Shown: one piece after another, positions 1 to 14,799 of the stretch
How the letters are laid out: the number at the start of each line of letters is the position of its first letter
Position numbering within the stretch: position 1 is the first letter of the stretch
Source of the DNA: Trematomus loennbergii
Taxonomy: Eukaryota; Chordata; Actinopteri; Perciformes; Nototheniidae
Assembly: GCA_012861695.1 (NCBI GenBank)
Contig: JAAOOA010000097.1
Location: 474,001-538,000, forward strand
DNA: 64,000 bases
Direction: 5' to 3'
The notes under the pieces: generated by a model
Database searches by the model: none
The model's input: the letters and a program-made list of their open reading frames with translations, nothing else
What the model was told of the DNA's origin: nothing
Translations under genes and position numbers: made by a program

Positions 1-567
1 TGTAATCAGTTACATCTGCTAATGCTAAACACAACCAGCTCACCAGGTTATTACTATTATTAATAAACCTCTTCAAATACGTCTGAAAAAGATGCTGAGG
101 TAGTCAACTCATTTGTTGGAAGATTTATATTGTTTCAAGTATTATTGTGATTTTAAGAACATGTCATAACACTGATACATTGATAATATAATAGCATATT
201 GAAATATCCTAACATATTGTTAACTGTCCTCTTCGTCCTTGTTGACTGAACTTTAATGCTTTTATTGGTGGCTTGTTGTTACAATTCATTTGTGAAGTGT
301 TACATGTTTGTATTTGATTTGCTTAACCAGAGGTCCTACATGTGGAGAGAGAGTGTTATTTTACTGGAGTAGTTTACTTAGTTCTCTACTGCCTTTCTTT
401 TTGTACTTTACTGCAAATCTTTACTCTAATCTACTGCATTTCTGTACTTCATTCTACAGAGTGTCTGTACTCTACTGCGCTCATGTAATTATGAAAGAAC
501 AGTTTAGATTATACGATTATATAAAATCTGAATCCTCTTGAGGTCAGGTTACAGTAGAAACTCTTAC

Positions 568-3440
<2,873 letters not shown>

Positions 3441-4084
3441 GTGGACAGACACAAACAGGGATTATTTTAAATTGCTCTCACAGTAAAACAGTTCCAAAAA
3501 CATGTATAAGAAAGTTAGAAAATAGACAAGCAGCTAAAAACAAGCAAGTACAAATTATAATACCACAAAGTGAACACAAATCAATAAACATCCTGCATTC
3601 AAAACCTTACTTGTGAGGTTGTTTTGGGTACTCTAGTGTTAACTGTGCAATATATTGATCCATATTATATATACTTGTTTGAGGAATAATATTACTGCTG
3701 CATGAATGCACAAATGGCATAGTGTAGATTATTTGAACTCCTTTATATACTCTTGGTTTGTTAAATGCATTGCTGCAGATTCTATGAGATCAATATATGT
3801 GTGTAGCTTTGTCCTGTGATAACCACGTATCTTCAAAAAGTCAACTTTTCATGAGTTTTTCAGAAAAACAGCCTGTTTTCAGCTTTGAGACGGTGCATTT
3901 TCAAGATGATCCAAGAGGCTTTTTTAAAGGCACATAGCTTAAGGAGGAGAACTGCCTCAACACATAAATAAATACTGGATCCTAGTTCATCGTAAACATT
4001 TAAAATCATCTGGAGATACGTGGTTATCACTGGACAGGAGGGGAAGAACATCTGTAGCATACATTATTTGAATGAAATATTATT
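3441..4084. repeat. Intergenic DNA with a short foldback (3810-4040)
   Basis: No gene seen. GTGATAACCACGTATCT near 3817 recurs inverted as AGATACGTGGTTATCAC near 4013, giving a MITE-like foldback of about 230 bases. Both units carry it. In unit 2 its right end is the target of the foldback insertion at 41631-42814, and the segment is partly duplicated there (42870-43060). Confidence 0.5.
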
Positions 4085-4164
4085 ACCAATGGCTCTATAG
4101 AGGGTTCCCTCAAGTTCCCACTGAGTGGAAAACAAATCTATCTTTGTGGATTTATTTCTCCTAT

Positions 4165-4545
4165 TTCAGAGTGGGAAACCAGTAAACTTGATGTCCTTGG
4201 AGACCTCCGGCCCCTTGTGAGACCATCAATGGACCCGCTGCAGTTCGCCTACCATCCTGCCATCGGGGGATGACGCCGTCATCTACCTGCTGCAGAGGTC
4301 CCTCTCCCACCTGGAGAAGGCTGGGGGCTCTGTGAGGATCATGTACTTTGATTTCCAGTGCCTTCAACACCATCCAGTCCCCGCTCCTGGGGGACAAGCT
4401 GCAGCTCTCGGGGGTGGATCACCACCTCACCTCCTGGATCCTGGACTACCTCAACAACCGTCCACAGTACGTGAGGACCAGGGAGTGTCAATCAGACACC
4501 ATCATCAGCAGTACGGGGGCCCCCAGGGGACGTTGCTGGTAAAAT
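4165..4545 (+). mobile_element. Non-LTR retrotransposon RT fragment (LINE), unit 1
   Basis: Broken reverse-transcriptase reading frame. Recognisable pieces are M-D-P-L-Q-F-A-Y, D-D-A-x-I-Y-L-L-Q-R, the motif-A region with A-F-N-T-I-Q, L-T-S-W-I-L-D-Y-L-N-N-R-P-Q-Y-V-R and S-T-G-A-P-x-G. This is the palm region of an L2/Rex1-like LINE. It stops before the Y-A-D-D box and has frameshifts relative to the unit-2 copy (44725-45140). It was present before the array duplicated. Confidence 0.75.
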
Positions 4546-5123
4546 TGAAATTAAATTGAATATAAATGTACATATTTTATCTAAAAGAAAATAATTAGGT
4601 AAAACGTTTAATACATTTTTTTTAATAAAATACAAAATATATTTATATAAAAAAAAAAAAGTAAAATGTTCAATAAAATATGTAAATAAATATAAAAAAA
4701 TGTGTGTATATAAGAAAAATTGAAGTTCAATATTAGAAAAACATCAAAAATATATTTGTAAAAACATAAAACAAATAATTTAAGAGAAAATTAGAAAAAA
4801 TATATATGCAAACAAAATAAGTTTAAAAAATGGGCACATTGTACTGACATGTACATATACCATGTATAACAGCAACATGTGTATTAAAATATATACAGTG
4901 TGTATTAATATGAATAAAGTATCACTGCAGGATTTCACAGGTTAAGGGTTAGGCTCTATCCTCTGTCTGAATAATACAATAACACTTTATAACAGAAAAC
5001 ACAGCAATGGTGGGATAAATGTGAACGATATTCAGCACCTATGTAATAGATAAACATGTGAAATATGAATATGATGCTTCTACATTTTCCACTGTGACCA
5101 TCTTGATGTGTGTTTGAATGCAG
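4546..5123. other. AT-rich stretch, no gene seen
   Basis: A/T-rich sequence with poly-A-like runs (about 4640-4660), shared with 45141-45731. It leads into a SKICH exon acceptor at 5123. No coding signal. Confidence 0.6.
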
Positions 5124-5206
5124 GTGGGGTTCAGCAGCGTGACGGACTACATCACCTACACTGGGTCAAAGACGACGAGATGAACTCCAGCGAGGAAGCC
5201 ACTCAG
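5124..5206 (+). pseudogene. S1 SKICH exon b
   Basis: AG acceptor (GAATGCAG) and GTAGAG donor are kept. One C is missing in the W-V-K-D-D region compared with the other two copies, giving 83 nt and a frameshift. Confidence 0.7.
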
Positions 5207-5794
5207 GTAGAGACTCCTGCAACACCTTTAATAACATGATTGAGTTATTAAAATACCTATGTTTCAAATTATCAACATGACACAGCGTCTTATTTAGACG
5301 TTAGAGAAACTAGATGCACGAGTATGGACAAGGAACGGCTAATTGGTGAATTTGAAATAATAATAATAATCATAATTTATATTCATTTAATGTATATAGT
5401 GCTTTTCTAAGGACTCAAAACACCTTAAATATGGAGTTATTTATATGATAAGTCCTTATTTCACTAAACAAGGTGGAAGTTTAACTTTAGTTGAAGTTAC
5501 TTCATTGCATTTTATTTGTGTTTCATTTTATCTTGTAAACATTATTCTTTTAAATTATTTTATAATAGTTTCTTTAATTATTCTAGAAAAAGTTCTTTAT
5601 TTGTTTTCAACATTATTCCTCTACTGTGTTTTTGTAAGTGAATTCTTTCTCTGTGTAAACGTACTCAACAATTATCTATATTCTCATTTAGGACATTAAT
5701 CGTGAGCTCTAAGCACCTACTATTCTACTGTTCAGTTTCACTTTGAAAAAAACCTACCGTTGATAACGCTAAGAAAAGCACATCAATGAAAGTA

Positions 5795-5795
<1 letters not shown>
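5207..5795. other. Intron of S1, no gene seen
   Basis: AT-rich intron shared with 45816-46406 of unit 2. Confidence 0.6.

Positions 5796-5851
<56 letters not shown>
5796..5851. repeat. (TG)n tract before S1 SKICH exon c
   Basis: A pure TG repeat ending a few bases before the acceptor TTACAG at 5857. Confidence 0.95.
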
Positions 5852-5855
<4 letters not shown>

Positions 5856-5857
5856 AG

Positions 5858-5961
5858 GTGTATGTGAGTAAAGAGGAGATCCTGTGCGGGGGGGCGAGTG
5901 TGTGTTGTGTTACTACTGCAGTGCTCTGCAGTGCGTCATCGGAGTCAGTGAACCATTCAAG
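5858..5961 (+). pseudogene. S1 SKICH exon c
   Basis: Encodes the V-Y-V-S-K-E-E-I strand and the conserved I-G-V-S-E-P-F-K end, with a GTGAGA donor. One C is missing after E-E-I compared with S3, so it is 104 nt and out of frame. Confidence 0.7.
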
Positions 5962-5965
5962 GTGA

Positions 5966-6017
<52 letters not shown>
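5966..6017. repeat. (CA)n tract after S1 SKICH exon c
   Basis: The CA repeat starts four bases into the intron, directly after the donor GTGAGA. Confidence 0.95.
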
Positions 6018-6020
<3 letters not shown>

Positions 6021-6160
6021 GAAATAACATGTAGTAATGAAGCTGCTTTTTAGGAGTCACAGGTTTCAGGGCACGAGACAAACTGCTACTCAATTCCCCT
6101 TTTTGTCGTTGTTGCATCATAACTGCAGAACACGCTTGCTCTTTCACTTCCCATATGAAA

Positions 6161-6280
<120 letters not shown>

Positions 6281-7020
6281 ATCCTGTCGGAGAATCAAAC
6301 CTCATTTAATTTGTCACAGAAATGATATAAGTGCTGCCGTAGTGCAGTCCAGTTTAGAGCGGGGCAGGGATGAAGTATTGTTGAAGTCCGACCCGTGAGA
6401 TAGCATCTCTCTCGTTCCCTCCTTCAATTGAGTTTTCGGTGAAGGAGGAAGAACTAAACGGAAGAAACAAAGACACACAAAGAAAGTGAGGGACAGGGAT
6501 GTGTTTGCATCAAATGTATTTGCATAACAGTCTTGACATTGTATACTTTTATGGTTAGTGAATGAGAAGGGGATTCATTACATTGCATTTCAAATGTCAA
6601 GACACCAAAAGATAAAACCAAAAAATGAAGACAAATGGTTGTCTTAGATTAAATCATATTTCATCCGAGTCACACTTGCAAATCAAACAATAACAGAAAG
6701 GGGTTTTTAGAACCAGGTTTACTCCTTCTGATGGTTCACACATACATGGCATTTGCCTTAAACAAATATAGAACTATTTACCAAAAAAAGTTACAATATC
6801 ATGAATGTAAGTGAGAAAAGGTAAACATCAGGTCGCTTTTTCACAGATATTGCCTTTTACCATTTATCATAAAGCCTTCGCCCCAGGTTGCTTCTCCACT
6901 TCACCACGACATGTCAGAATGCCACATGTCAGATCTGCTGGTGTGCATAACATCAAACTGGTTCCAGCTCTTCCAGTCCGAGGAGAGTCTGACTTCCTTC
7001 CTCTCTCTCTTATCTTGTAG

Positions 7021-7115
7021 GTCCTTGCTTCGAAGGTAGCCATTGAGGAAGGCTTTCTCGGAGAGGATCAACGATCTGGATCAATTCGTAGCGGGCGAAG
7101 ATTTCTATCAGTGAT
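7021..7115 (+). pseudogene. S1 last exon
   Basis: The acceptor is TTGTAG. It begins V-L-A-S-K-V-A-I-E-E-G-F like the other copies but then loses frame, so the stop used in S3 is not reached in frame. The following 3' UTR (about 7116-7550) is shared by all three copies and contains a CCTCTGACCTCTGACCTCTGA short repeat. Confidence 0.65.
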
Positions 7116-7551
7116 CGTCAGTGTGGTACGATCCAGATCCAGATCCAGAGAAACACAGCAGGATGTTTAACCTCACTGTGATTCCCTTTAGGCAGAATGA
7201 TTGCCTGTTCATGCTGTTACATTTCCTCTGACCTCTGACCTCTGACACTGTGACTCAGGGTCAGTTCACTCCTTTGAAAATGAGACTTTCTCTACAGTCC
7301 TTCAACAAGTGGCTTAATCCCTGAGGAGAGGCTTTCTATGGAAACTCAGATTGAAATTGGTTAAACAGAAAGTGCTTTGATTTTGATTTAATGTTTGAGG
7401 TAATGAGGAATGGGAGGAAACAGAGAGTGAGGTATGTTGTCGGATGTGTTTAGATAAGCATGTTTTAACACATGTAAATGTATGTTTTAATGCTCTCACA
7501 GCTGCTTTGGTGGGGCTGCAAGAAAAGCTGGAATATTATGAATATGTAATT

Positions 7552-8477
7552 AGATTGGAAAGGTGAGAGCACTCGACTGCTGTAATGAGAGGAAAAAGGG
7601 AGCTGCAAAGTTAACATAACACGTCGATTTTTTGTCATTTTGCAGCAAAATCAGCGATGAAATGTCCATTTGTCCCTTACAGATGGAGCGTTTTATTTTG
7701 GACTGTTTGAAACGCGAGGGTCGTGATTGGTCCGAGATTGGTCCGAGATGAAGAGCCGGCCCCCAGTCTGACTTGATACCCCCCCGTGATAAATAAATGT
7801 AATTATTGTGAAGCCAGCTGCAATGGATCATTGATCCACCAGGGGGTGCAGTGGGGTTCCACACTGGAGCTCATGTGAAATCAACTTCGACACAGTAAAC
7901 TGGATGTACAGTATGTCTGGTACTAATGTATCGCGGATCTTTGTTAAGATCCATATGTCACGGATAGGATCATAGTCTGTGCTAAATAAGACATGTAATC
8001 ATTTACAAAACATCACCATGTTGTTATTTAACAAAATAATGTTGTTAGTCGAAAAAAACGAATGAGCGGCTCTCCCGATTTTTAATCCTAATTTAATCAT
8101 CATCTTCATCTCGATCATTGATGTTATGTTCGCCGAATTGACATGAAATCACTGACAAATATGAATATTCTGTATTCAACTTCATTGAAACGATCAGGAT
8201 GGGTGTTATTTTTCCCCACAATGACCAAGTCGCTGCAAATTATCCTGTTTATTACATGGCCACATTCTCAACAAAGTACGACATGACTCCCAATCTTAAT
8301 TGAAATGCTTTTATGGATTTAGAAAATGTTTTTATTGATTTAAAAAATAGTTGTATGTATTGATTTAAATTGACATGCATCCGCTAAGAGAAAACATGTT
8401 TTATGTAATTTTATAAGGACTTTTCAATGTTCGACATCGCTCATGTGAAATCAACTTCGATACAGTAAACTGGATGT
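7552..8477. other. Non-coding repeat debris with a 55-bp direct repeat
   Basis: The block 7552-7680 matches the DNA downstream of S2 (17740-17850) and S3 (47717-47830), so it is the end of the duplicated SKICH segment. A direct repeat of about 55 bases occurs at 7873-7927 and again at 8443-8477 plus 8684-8705, where the second copy is split by the element at 8478-8679. No gene seen. Confidence 0.6.
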
Positions 8478-8679
8478 TGTGGTGCCGAGAGACGGGAGAC
8501 GGAGGCGGGGTATCAAAAGTACAAGCTAAACTTTTATTTAGCATCTGAACACACATGTAAACAACTTCATGCCCGGGAAGCGAAGACCGGTGGAAACAGC
8601 TGGTCTGGTTCACTAAAATGTCCGTGCGGAACAATACCCCAACCCATAGATCCGTGGGTGAATAATGTCAATCACCACA
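8478..8679 (-). mobile_element. Solo-LTR-like insertion
   Basis: A 202-bp insertion starting TGTGGTG and ending CACCACA, flanked by ATGT on both sides (8474-8477 and 8680-8683). The uninterrupted target is visible in the 55-bp direct repeat at 7873-7927. On the minus strand it contains AATAAA. The TG...CA ends and short duplication suggest a solo LTR; a small MITE is the alternative. Confidence 0.55.
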
Positions 8680-8705
8680 ATGTACAGTATGTCTGGTACT
8701 AATGT

Positions 8706-10934
8706 GTAGGTTACTCTGAGTGACAAGCTTACAGTTAGTGAAGTAACATTTTTTTTTTGTGAGTCACGACCTGGCTGTTTCATTCTAACATAACGGCCGC
8801 TCCAAATATGACTGTTTCCACTCGGACTTCAATACAGCAAACACCATTGTTTGGTTTCCATGGTAGCGTGTCTCTTTAGTAGCGTGCACTCCTTTCCTGT
8901 AAATTACAGGTCCAGCCAGGCAAAACAGTAATATGAAATATGAACGTTAGTTTTTAACTGAAATGATCAAATAAAGTCAAAATGTCACAGTGTTTACAAA
9001 CATTGACCATACCGTTCACCAGCCCCCACCCCCTATGTTGAGTAGGCTATACTCTTTGTTTAAAACTAATTGGCCATCGGAATGTGTGTGTCCCAACCCC
9101 CCCTGTGATATCTCTTCTCCAGCAGTCTGTAGGTTTGTGTTTGCATATTTATGCTGTCACAGTTCCTGTTGTTTCTATCGCGCATTGCCGGTATGAAAGG
9201 GTCTGTGCCGGAAATATCAAGAGAACACGGCAGGGTCCGTTACAGTTGTTTTCATCTGATTTCAAATAAACAAAGTCTTGGCTTTCAGAATATTAAACTT
9301 GTTTCGGCAAATTTAGATGATAAATACAACTATGAAGCTTGTAACGGCATAATTACTTAAGCGGAGAACGGAGTAATTTAACGTTACAGCAGGCATAACA
9401 ACAGCTGGTGTTTATTTATTATTATATATAGTCGTTATTCATTTGTTTTAAAGCTCAATAAGGAAGATTTAAACTTTCACACACAGCTTTTTCCAGCGGT
9501 ATCCATAAATCTCTTAATTTTGACCTCAAAGTGCACCAGATTGATGCATTTAACTTCAATATAAAGAAAAACATCTTCTGTTGTAACAACAATAACATTA
9601 TAAATAGTAACATAGCTGAACATGACTGAGGCTTTTTAACATAGACTTTTCCAATGTCTGAGTGTAATATCTGCATTTTCTATTTTGGTTTGATAAGGAC
9701 ACATCCTGGGGATTGTGTTTACAAACATTGACCATACCGTTCACCATCCCCCACCCCCCTACTGTATGTTGATTTTGTTTGCCTACATGTAAATGTGTGG
9801 CATTAGTACCCCCCTCTGAGTGAATACCTTTTGTACCTGTCCGGGGCTAAGCCCATAGGACGATGCTCTGATGTCAACCCCCCCCTGTTGACAATTCACG
9901 AGCGTCTAACTCTCTCCCCCCTCCCCCGTCGCACCTTCTAACAGAGCCCCCCACATATCAAATCCCAATTTAACCCCTGGCCTCTGGAGCAGAAATGAAA
10001 GAGTTTTAAAAATGTTTACGTTTTGGTAGTTTTTAGGGAAATGTTGTAATATTGCAACGTTGGCCTTAGGTGGGAGCAGAATTTCTGTATTTCTACTCAC
10101 ATTGTCTGAATAAATATATTGAACAACTAAGGGTTAATTTGCAGGATTGATTGCTTACTTAGCCCTATATCAGTATATAGCATGAATAATAATCACACAT
10201 CACTCATATTTGTTATGAATAATCATTTATCATTTATTAAATAGTAAGTCGCTTTGGATAAAAGCGTCAGCTAAATGCAATTTATGAAAGCCTCACTCAG
10301 GATTTTTTTATGATTGCTCTTGGGGCATTAAAAACAAGATTTTAACTTTAGTTTTTTATATAATATCTGCATTTTCTAAGTCTTAGTTTGGCCATAGTTA
10401 TTTAATTATAGCGCCATCTCCTGGTTAAATCCTGAAATTGAAAATCTGGCAACGCCCTCTTGGAAAATAGTGGGAGGGCTTAACATTCCCAGATACTGGT
10501 CTTTGGCAGGTCTTAGGCAGGTAACTGGCTGGTAGTAGGCAGGAAGCTGTATGCTGGAGTCTGAAATAAGATGCTCCATCTGTACTGTATCTTTCTAGAA
10601 AAACCCCTGGATAGGAATAATATAATTTGGATTTTGAAGTCAACTGTTATCATAGAAGATGCATTTTTACAAGGAACCATGAATGTATATATAACTCGAC
10701 AGGGTGCTTTTAGATGTTAGTAGTCGGTATTAACCTGCATTTAACCTCTGAGCATGTTTTTTATATGTACAGTTAAAGCTCTGAGCTGCGGCTGCATAAC
10801 AGCTAACATGCATGGCTAGAATACACATATAATTATAACACAAGCGATATGTCACTGTGTGGATAATTCAAGTCAGGCAAATTCCGGATAATGTAAACGC
10901 TGGTTCCTGGTAAGTTATAAACAATTTGGACCTA
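8706..10934. other. Non-coding region with transposon fragments
   Basis: No gene seen. TTTACAAACATTGACCATAC occurs at about 8994 and again at 9718, a direct repeat. The stretch 9427-9463 matches part of the piggyBac-like element at 36779-36812, and about 9490-9570 resembles the inside of the hAT at 25883-27346. The region therefore holds fragments of at least two element families. Confidence 0.5.
10240..10285 (+). mobile_element. L2/SINE 3'-tail fragment
   Basis: TCGCTTTGGATAAAAGCGTC followed by AGCTAAATG is the conserved hairpin tail of fish L2-clade LINEs and the SINEs that borrow it. The 5' part is not recognisable. A weaker copy may sit near 11716. Confidence 0.7.
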
Positions 10935-11235
10935 GGGTGTTTCCAATGTCGAGGACGCTTCCTTGGTAGGACATGTCCCTCCGAGTCAGGTCCTTCAGAG
11001 GCTAGGCAAGAATCCTTCCTTTCATTCGGAGAACGAAGAATGGGACAGGCGAGCAAGTGTGCAGGTGTGCGTCATACACATGTGCATCCTCGACATTTCC
11101 CGCAACGCAGGATTCAGTCCTCGGTAGAATTCCAAGGATCCTGGACATTGGAACAGTCCTTCGGCGGGACTCGATGACGTAGCATCCTTGAAATAGTGGC
11201 TCTGGAGCATCCTTCCTCGACATTGAGAAACACCC
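10935..11235. mobile_element. MITE with about 21-bp TIRs
   Basis: The left end GGGTGTTTCCAATGTCGAGG is mirrored by CCTCGACATTGAGAAACACCC at 11215-11235, with an internal ATTCCAAGGATCC/CCTTGG palindromic theme. About 300 bp, non-coding. It lies just upstream of the S2 catalytic exon, so it is an intronic insertion. Confidence 0.65.
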
Positions 11236-11292
11236 TTATCTCCTCACTAAACCTCCCCTCTTTTCCTCTTCTTCTCTTATCACATTTTCCAG

Positions 11293-11521
11293 CGGTAAGA
11301 AGCGTAAACCGGCCTGGACCGACAGGATTCTGTGGAGGCTGCGACCCGCTGAGGAGGAAGAGGGAAACTCAGCTCTGGAGGTGAAAGAGGAGAGGAGGAA
11401 GAGGAGGAGAAGGAGGAAGAGGAGGAGTTCCCACTGAAGATCAGGCAGGATCTGTACACCTGCAACATGGAGTTCAGCATCAGCGACCACAAACCAGTCA
11501 CCGGGGTCTTCACTCTGGAGG
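11293..11521 (+). pseudogene. S2 5-phosphatase catalytic-core exon
   Basis: Preceded by TTTTCCAG and followed by GTGAGAC. It begins G-K-K-R-K-P-A-W-T-D-R-I-L-W-R-L, passes through a Glu/Arg/Lys-rich AGGAGG repeat, and ends I-S-D-H-K-P-V-T-G-V-F-T-L-E. The two halves are in different frames, with the break inside the AGG-rich repeat. It is present only in this copy. Confidence 0.75.
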
Positions 11522-11550
11522 TGAGACTCACACAGAAACACTGCAATATC

Positions 11551-11563
11551 TCACACACACACA

Positions 11564-11607
<44 letters not shown>
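11551..11607. repeat. (CA)n tract after S2 core exon
   Basis: A CA repeat in the intron about 30 bases after the donor. Confidence 0.95.
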
Positions 11608-11610
<3 letters not shown>

Positions 11611-11795
11611 CCGTATCCTCTCCTGGTATTGGTTTTGGATGTATGCACTTTAAAAGCTAATGAACTTACACATTTTCCTGCTGTTCTGAAATGTTATCAT
11701 CATATTTTAATGCACGTCGCGTTGGATAGAAGCATTAGCAATGAAATGAAATGTTTTATTGGGTTTTACCTTTAAAAAGCTACGCTGATTAACCT

Positions 11796-11807
11796 GTGTG
11801 TTTCTGT

Positions 11808-11839
<32 letters not shown>

Positions 11840-11840
11840 G
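11796..11840. repeat. (TG)n tract before S2 SKICH exon a
   Basis: An imperfect TG repeat running straight into the acceptor TGTGCAG at 11841. Confidence 0.9.
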
Positions 11841-11841
11841 C

Positions 11842-11979
11842 AGCTGAAGAAGAGGTTCACTGCTCCTCTGGTGCGTGTGAAGGCAGAAGGAGAGTGGAGT
11901 TCAGACCTCGACGCGGTGGTTCTGTACCGATCGATGCAAGCCGTTCCCCTCCAGCTCCTGGGACTGGATCGGACTCTTT
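11842..11979 (+). pseudogene. S2 SKICH exon a
   Basis: Reads L-K-K-R-F-T-A-P-L-V and V-V-L-Y-R-S-M in one frame, then W-D-W-I-G-L-F-K in another. The W-x-W-I-G-L motif is the SKICH hallmark. The frame changes near 11935. The donor after F-K is GTCAAC, weaker than usual. It joins in phase to exon b, giving L-F-K-V-G-F. Confidence 0.7.
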
Positions 11980-12137
11980 AAGGTCAACCAGGGTCATTCA
12001 GAATAACAAGGGTTTAGATGGGATGAATGTGAACGATATTGGGCACCCTTTGTAATAGATAATGCAAACACAAATGAAATATAAATATATGGCTTTCACA
12101 TTCCCCTGTGACCATCTTGATGTGTGTTTGAATGCAG

Positions 12138-12221
12138 GTGGGGTTCAGCAGCGTGACGGACTACATCACCTACACCTGGGTCAAAGACGACGAGATGAAC
12201 TCCAGCGAGGAAGCCACTCAG
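12138..12221 (+). pseudogene. S2 SKICH exon b
   Basis: 84 nt, open, V-G-F-S-S-V-T-D-Y-I-T-Y-T-W-V-K-D-D, identical in reading to S3. AATGCAG acceptor, GTAGAG donor. Confidence 0.75.
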
Positions 12222-12659
12222 GTAGAGACTCCTGCAACACCTTTAATAACATGTTTGAGTTATTAAAATACCTATGTTTCAAATTATCAACATGACACAG
12301 CGTCTTATTTAGACGTTAGAGAAACTAGATGCACGAGGATGGACAAGGAACGGCTAATTGGTGAATTTGAAATAAAAACAATACAAATTCAAAGGTTTGA
12401 ATGTCATATGCACATAAGCTTCAGTGGAGAAATGGAAATGAAAATCTTATGACTCCTCCAACAATGCAACATATATAATAAAATACAAAAATACAAATAA
12501 AACATAGTGCAAGAAGTCTATATACACGTAAATAGAAATTGATATATACAAGAACAGAATGTAAAATGTAATATTGTACAGTAAGATGAAATTCAATACG
12601 GTTTATTACGGTGATAACTATTTTGATAAATAAGTAAATTGCAAGATGACACTCATAAC
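12222..12659. other. S2 intron, no gene seen
   Basis: AT-rich intron DNA, partly different from the equivalent introns of S1 and S3. Confidence 0.55.
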
Positions 12660-12679
12660 GTGTGTGTGTGTGTGTGTGT

Positions 12680-12774
<95 letters not shown>

Positions 12775-12777
12775 GTG

Positions 12778-12834
<57 letters not shown>

Positions 12835-12842
12835 CGTGCGCA
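12660..12842. repeat. (TG)n tract before S2 SKICH exon c
   Basis: About 180 bases of TG with sporadic GG and TT interruptions, ending at the acceptor GCGCAG. Confidence 0.95.
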
Positions 12843-12843
12843 G

Positions 12844-12947
12844 GTGTATGTGAGTAAAGAGGAGATCCCTGTGCGGGGGGGCGAGTGTGTTTGTGTTACT
12901 ACAGCGGTGCTCTGCAGTGCGTCATCGGAGTCAGTGAACCATTCAAG
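12844..12947 (+). pseudogene. S2 SKICH exon c
   Basis: Reads V-Y-V-S-K-E-E-I-P-V-R-G-G-E-C-V, then loses frame because one base is missing in the TGTGTTTGTG stretch (104 nt against 105 in S3). It ends in the equivalent of S-E-P-F-K with a GTGAGA donor. Confidence 0.7.
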
Positions 12948-12951
12948 GTGA

Positions 12952-12953
<2 letters not shown>

Positions 12954-13000
<47 letters not shown>
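12954..13000. repeat. (CA)n tract after S2 SKICH exon c
   Basis: A CA repeat starting directly after the donor, as in S1 and S3. Confidence 0.95.
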
Positions 13001-13002
<2 letters not shown>

Positions 13003-13509
13003 TACACCAACAATAATCTATAAGTATGTATTTAAAAATGTGTTAGGCAATTAAAAAAATGTGAATAAATGTTGATAAGAAATATAAATATAAATAATTG
13101 ACTTTATGACTAATTAAGTAAATTACTGCAGTACATAAGAATTTAAAATAAAAAGTGTTAAAACGTGAAAAAATAACTTTTAAAATCCTTTCCAAATTTA
13201 GCTTATTACCAATGGTATACAGGTCACTTTAGCGTCTTAGCTCTCAGCAAGACTTTTTTTTCTAAATATGGCCGTGTCATCAATGCCGGTTCTACTTAAT
13301 TTGCATAACAATAAACCAGTCTGAGCTCTTAAACCTGGCCCAGTTAGTCCCAGTCGGACTTCCTTCCTCTCAATACAATACAAAGGGGCTTTATTGGCAT
13401 GACCACATTTTAAACATAGTATTGCCAGAGCATTCCACACAAGGCGTTATAACAGAACAAAACAAAAATAAACACTAAACATAAATGTCAACAATACATG
13501 TGACACAAC
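13001..13509. other. S2 last intron, no gene seen
   Basis: AT-rich. Around 13350-13370 it carries the pyrimidine stretch that precedes the last exon in S3, then departs from S3 at the AATACAATACAAAGG segment. The insertion containing the DIRS element therefore began about 13371. Confidence 0.5.
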
Positions 13510-13539
13510 GGGGGGTTACGTATTGTAACCCTAGTTCTA

Positions 13540-13760
13540 TAAGCACAGGCCCTCTACTGGACTCTGGGTACTACTCTCATCAATGATACGCGAGCGTTCA
13601 CACACGCGAGCGTTCACACATGCGAGCGTTCACATGAAGTTGTATAAACGTAGCAGGCCAATCAGGGCGAGCCTACCTGAATGCGCGCGCAGGCTCACAG
13701 TATATAAGGCAGCTAGACCTCCTGACTGTCATCCTACACCCTCTTCTGCGAGCGGCATAG
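13540..13760. repeat. DIRS inverted terminal repeat (left in window)
   Basis: Contains a three-fold GCGAGCGTTCACACA short repeat (13589-13635) and a TATATAAGG box near 13700. It is inverse to 17000-17190. Confidence 0.75.
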
Positions 13761-13789
13761 GGAAGACAGGGCCCTAGGTAGAGGGCTCC

Positions 13790-13875
13790 GCCTGTGCTTA
13801 TAGAACTAGGGTTACAATACGTAACCCCCCGTTCTATCTCACACAGGCTCCGCCCTCTACTGGACTCTATGGGTA
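13790..13875. repeat. DIRS internal complementary region
   Basis: Carries the ends of both terminal repeats joined together, with TTATAGAACTAGGGTTACAA next to the TCTACTGGACTCTATGGGTA end. In DIRS elements this region templates circularisation. Confidence 0.65.
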
Positions 13876-14604
13876 CAGTGGGTGGAGCCCCGATGAATAA
13901 ACGCCCTGTCGCCCCACACATCGACCCCACACTGCCCCTGACCGGCCTTTGGTTAACAGCCATCGCACCCCAACTTCCTATCACCCGGTTGTGACCGTGG
14001 AGAAGTCGGGGCCGCAGCTTACTTGGCTGGGTAGAGCCTAATTGGTCTGAATAAGCCCATAGCTCCACCCTGCAGGTGCCAACGCAAGTGACTACACACT
14101 GCGCACTACGTCTCTCAGGTCCCTAAGGAGCATGGGAAAACGTAAGTGCATTATGTCCAAGGGGGTCAGATACAGCTTACTGACCCACAGCCCTCCTCCT
14201 TTCACCAGTCCTGTGTTGCCCCAGCAAGCACCGACGATGAAAAAGGAGCCAGATATGTCTAAGAGATACTTACCTTATGAACGGGCCTGGCGTAGACCAA
14301 GACGCCACCGTGCATAGGTGGACGACTAAAGCCGTCTCGCTGTATAACCCTCGACCTGGAAGAACTCCTTAGGTTCTTGGGAACAGAGGAGGGGTTCAGT
14401 CTGAGTGTCGCCCTGCTACGGTCACCGGAAGGCATGAGCAAGCCCCTTGTCCACCAGTAGCTATAGCTAGGATAGAATAGAGCCCAATGTACCGGACAGA
14501 GGCTCTAGACTCCTTTCCTCGCACCAACGTTCAGTCCGCAAACTGCCTGAAGCAGGGACGTCTGTCTGTCCTCTGACAGAGTGGCACGTAGCCTGCCCTC
14601 TTTC

Positions 14605-14712
14605 TCGATGGCGTACACCTCTCTCTCGATGGAGGCGTACACCTCGCTCTTGACGGGGGCGTACACCTCGCTCTCGATGGGAGCGTACCCCTTGCTCTCG
14701 ATGGGGGCTGCA
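14605..14712 (-). repeat. 30-bp tandem repeat inside DIRS coding remnant
   Basis: About four copies of a 30-base unit around CTCTCGATGGGGGCGTACAC. On the minus strand one frame reads E-S-E-V-Y-A-P-I-like repeats. Units are diverged and one is shorter. Confidence 0.75.
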
Positions 14713-14799
14713 TTGAGCAAAATCCCCAGATACCCCACCTGCTGGTGAGGTATGGGACTGCTCTTCTTCCAATTGACCGCAAACCCCCAACTTGGTTAG

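Noticed and set aside
308..541. 77-codon plus-strand frame, conserved at 36021-36305
   Set aside because: Conserved only because the units are near-identical duplicates; it lies in the intron between leader exon 2 and RING, with no domain.
10868..11223. Overlapping short frames on both strands
   Set aside because: They fall within the MITE at 10935-11235 and have no domain.
14605..14712. CRISPR-like array
   Set aside because: Direct tandem repeats without spacers, inside a eukaryotic DIRS element.
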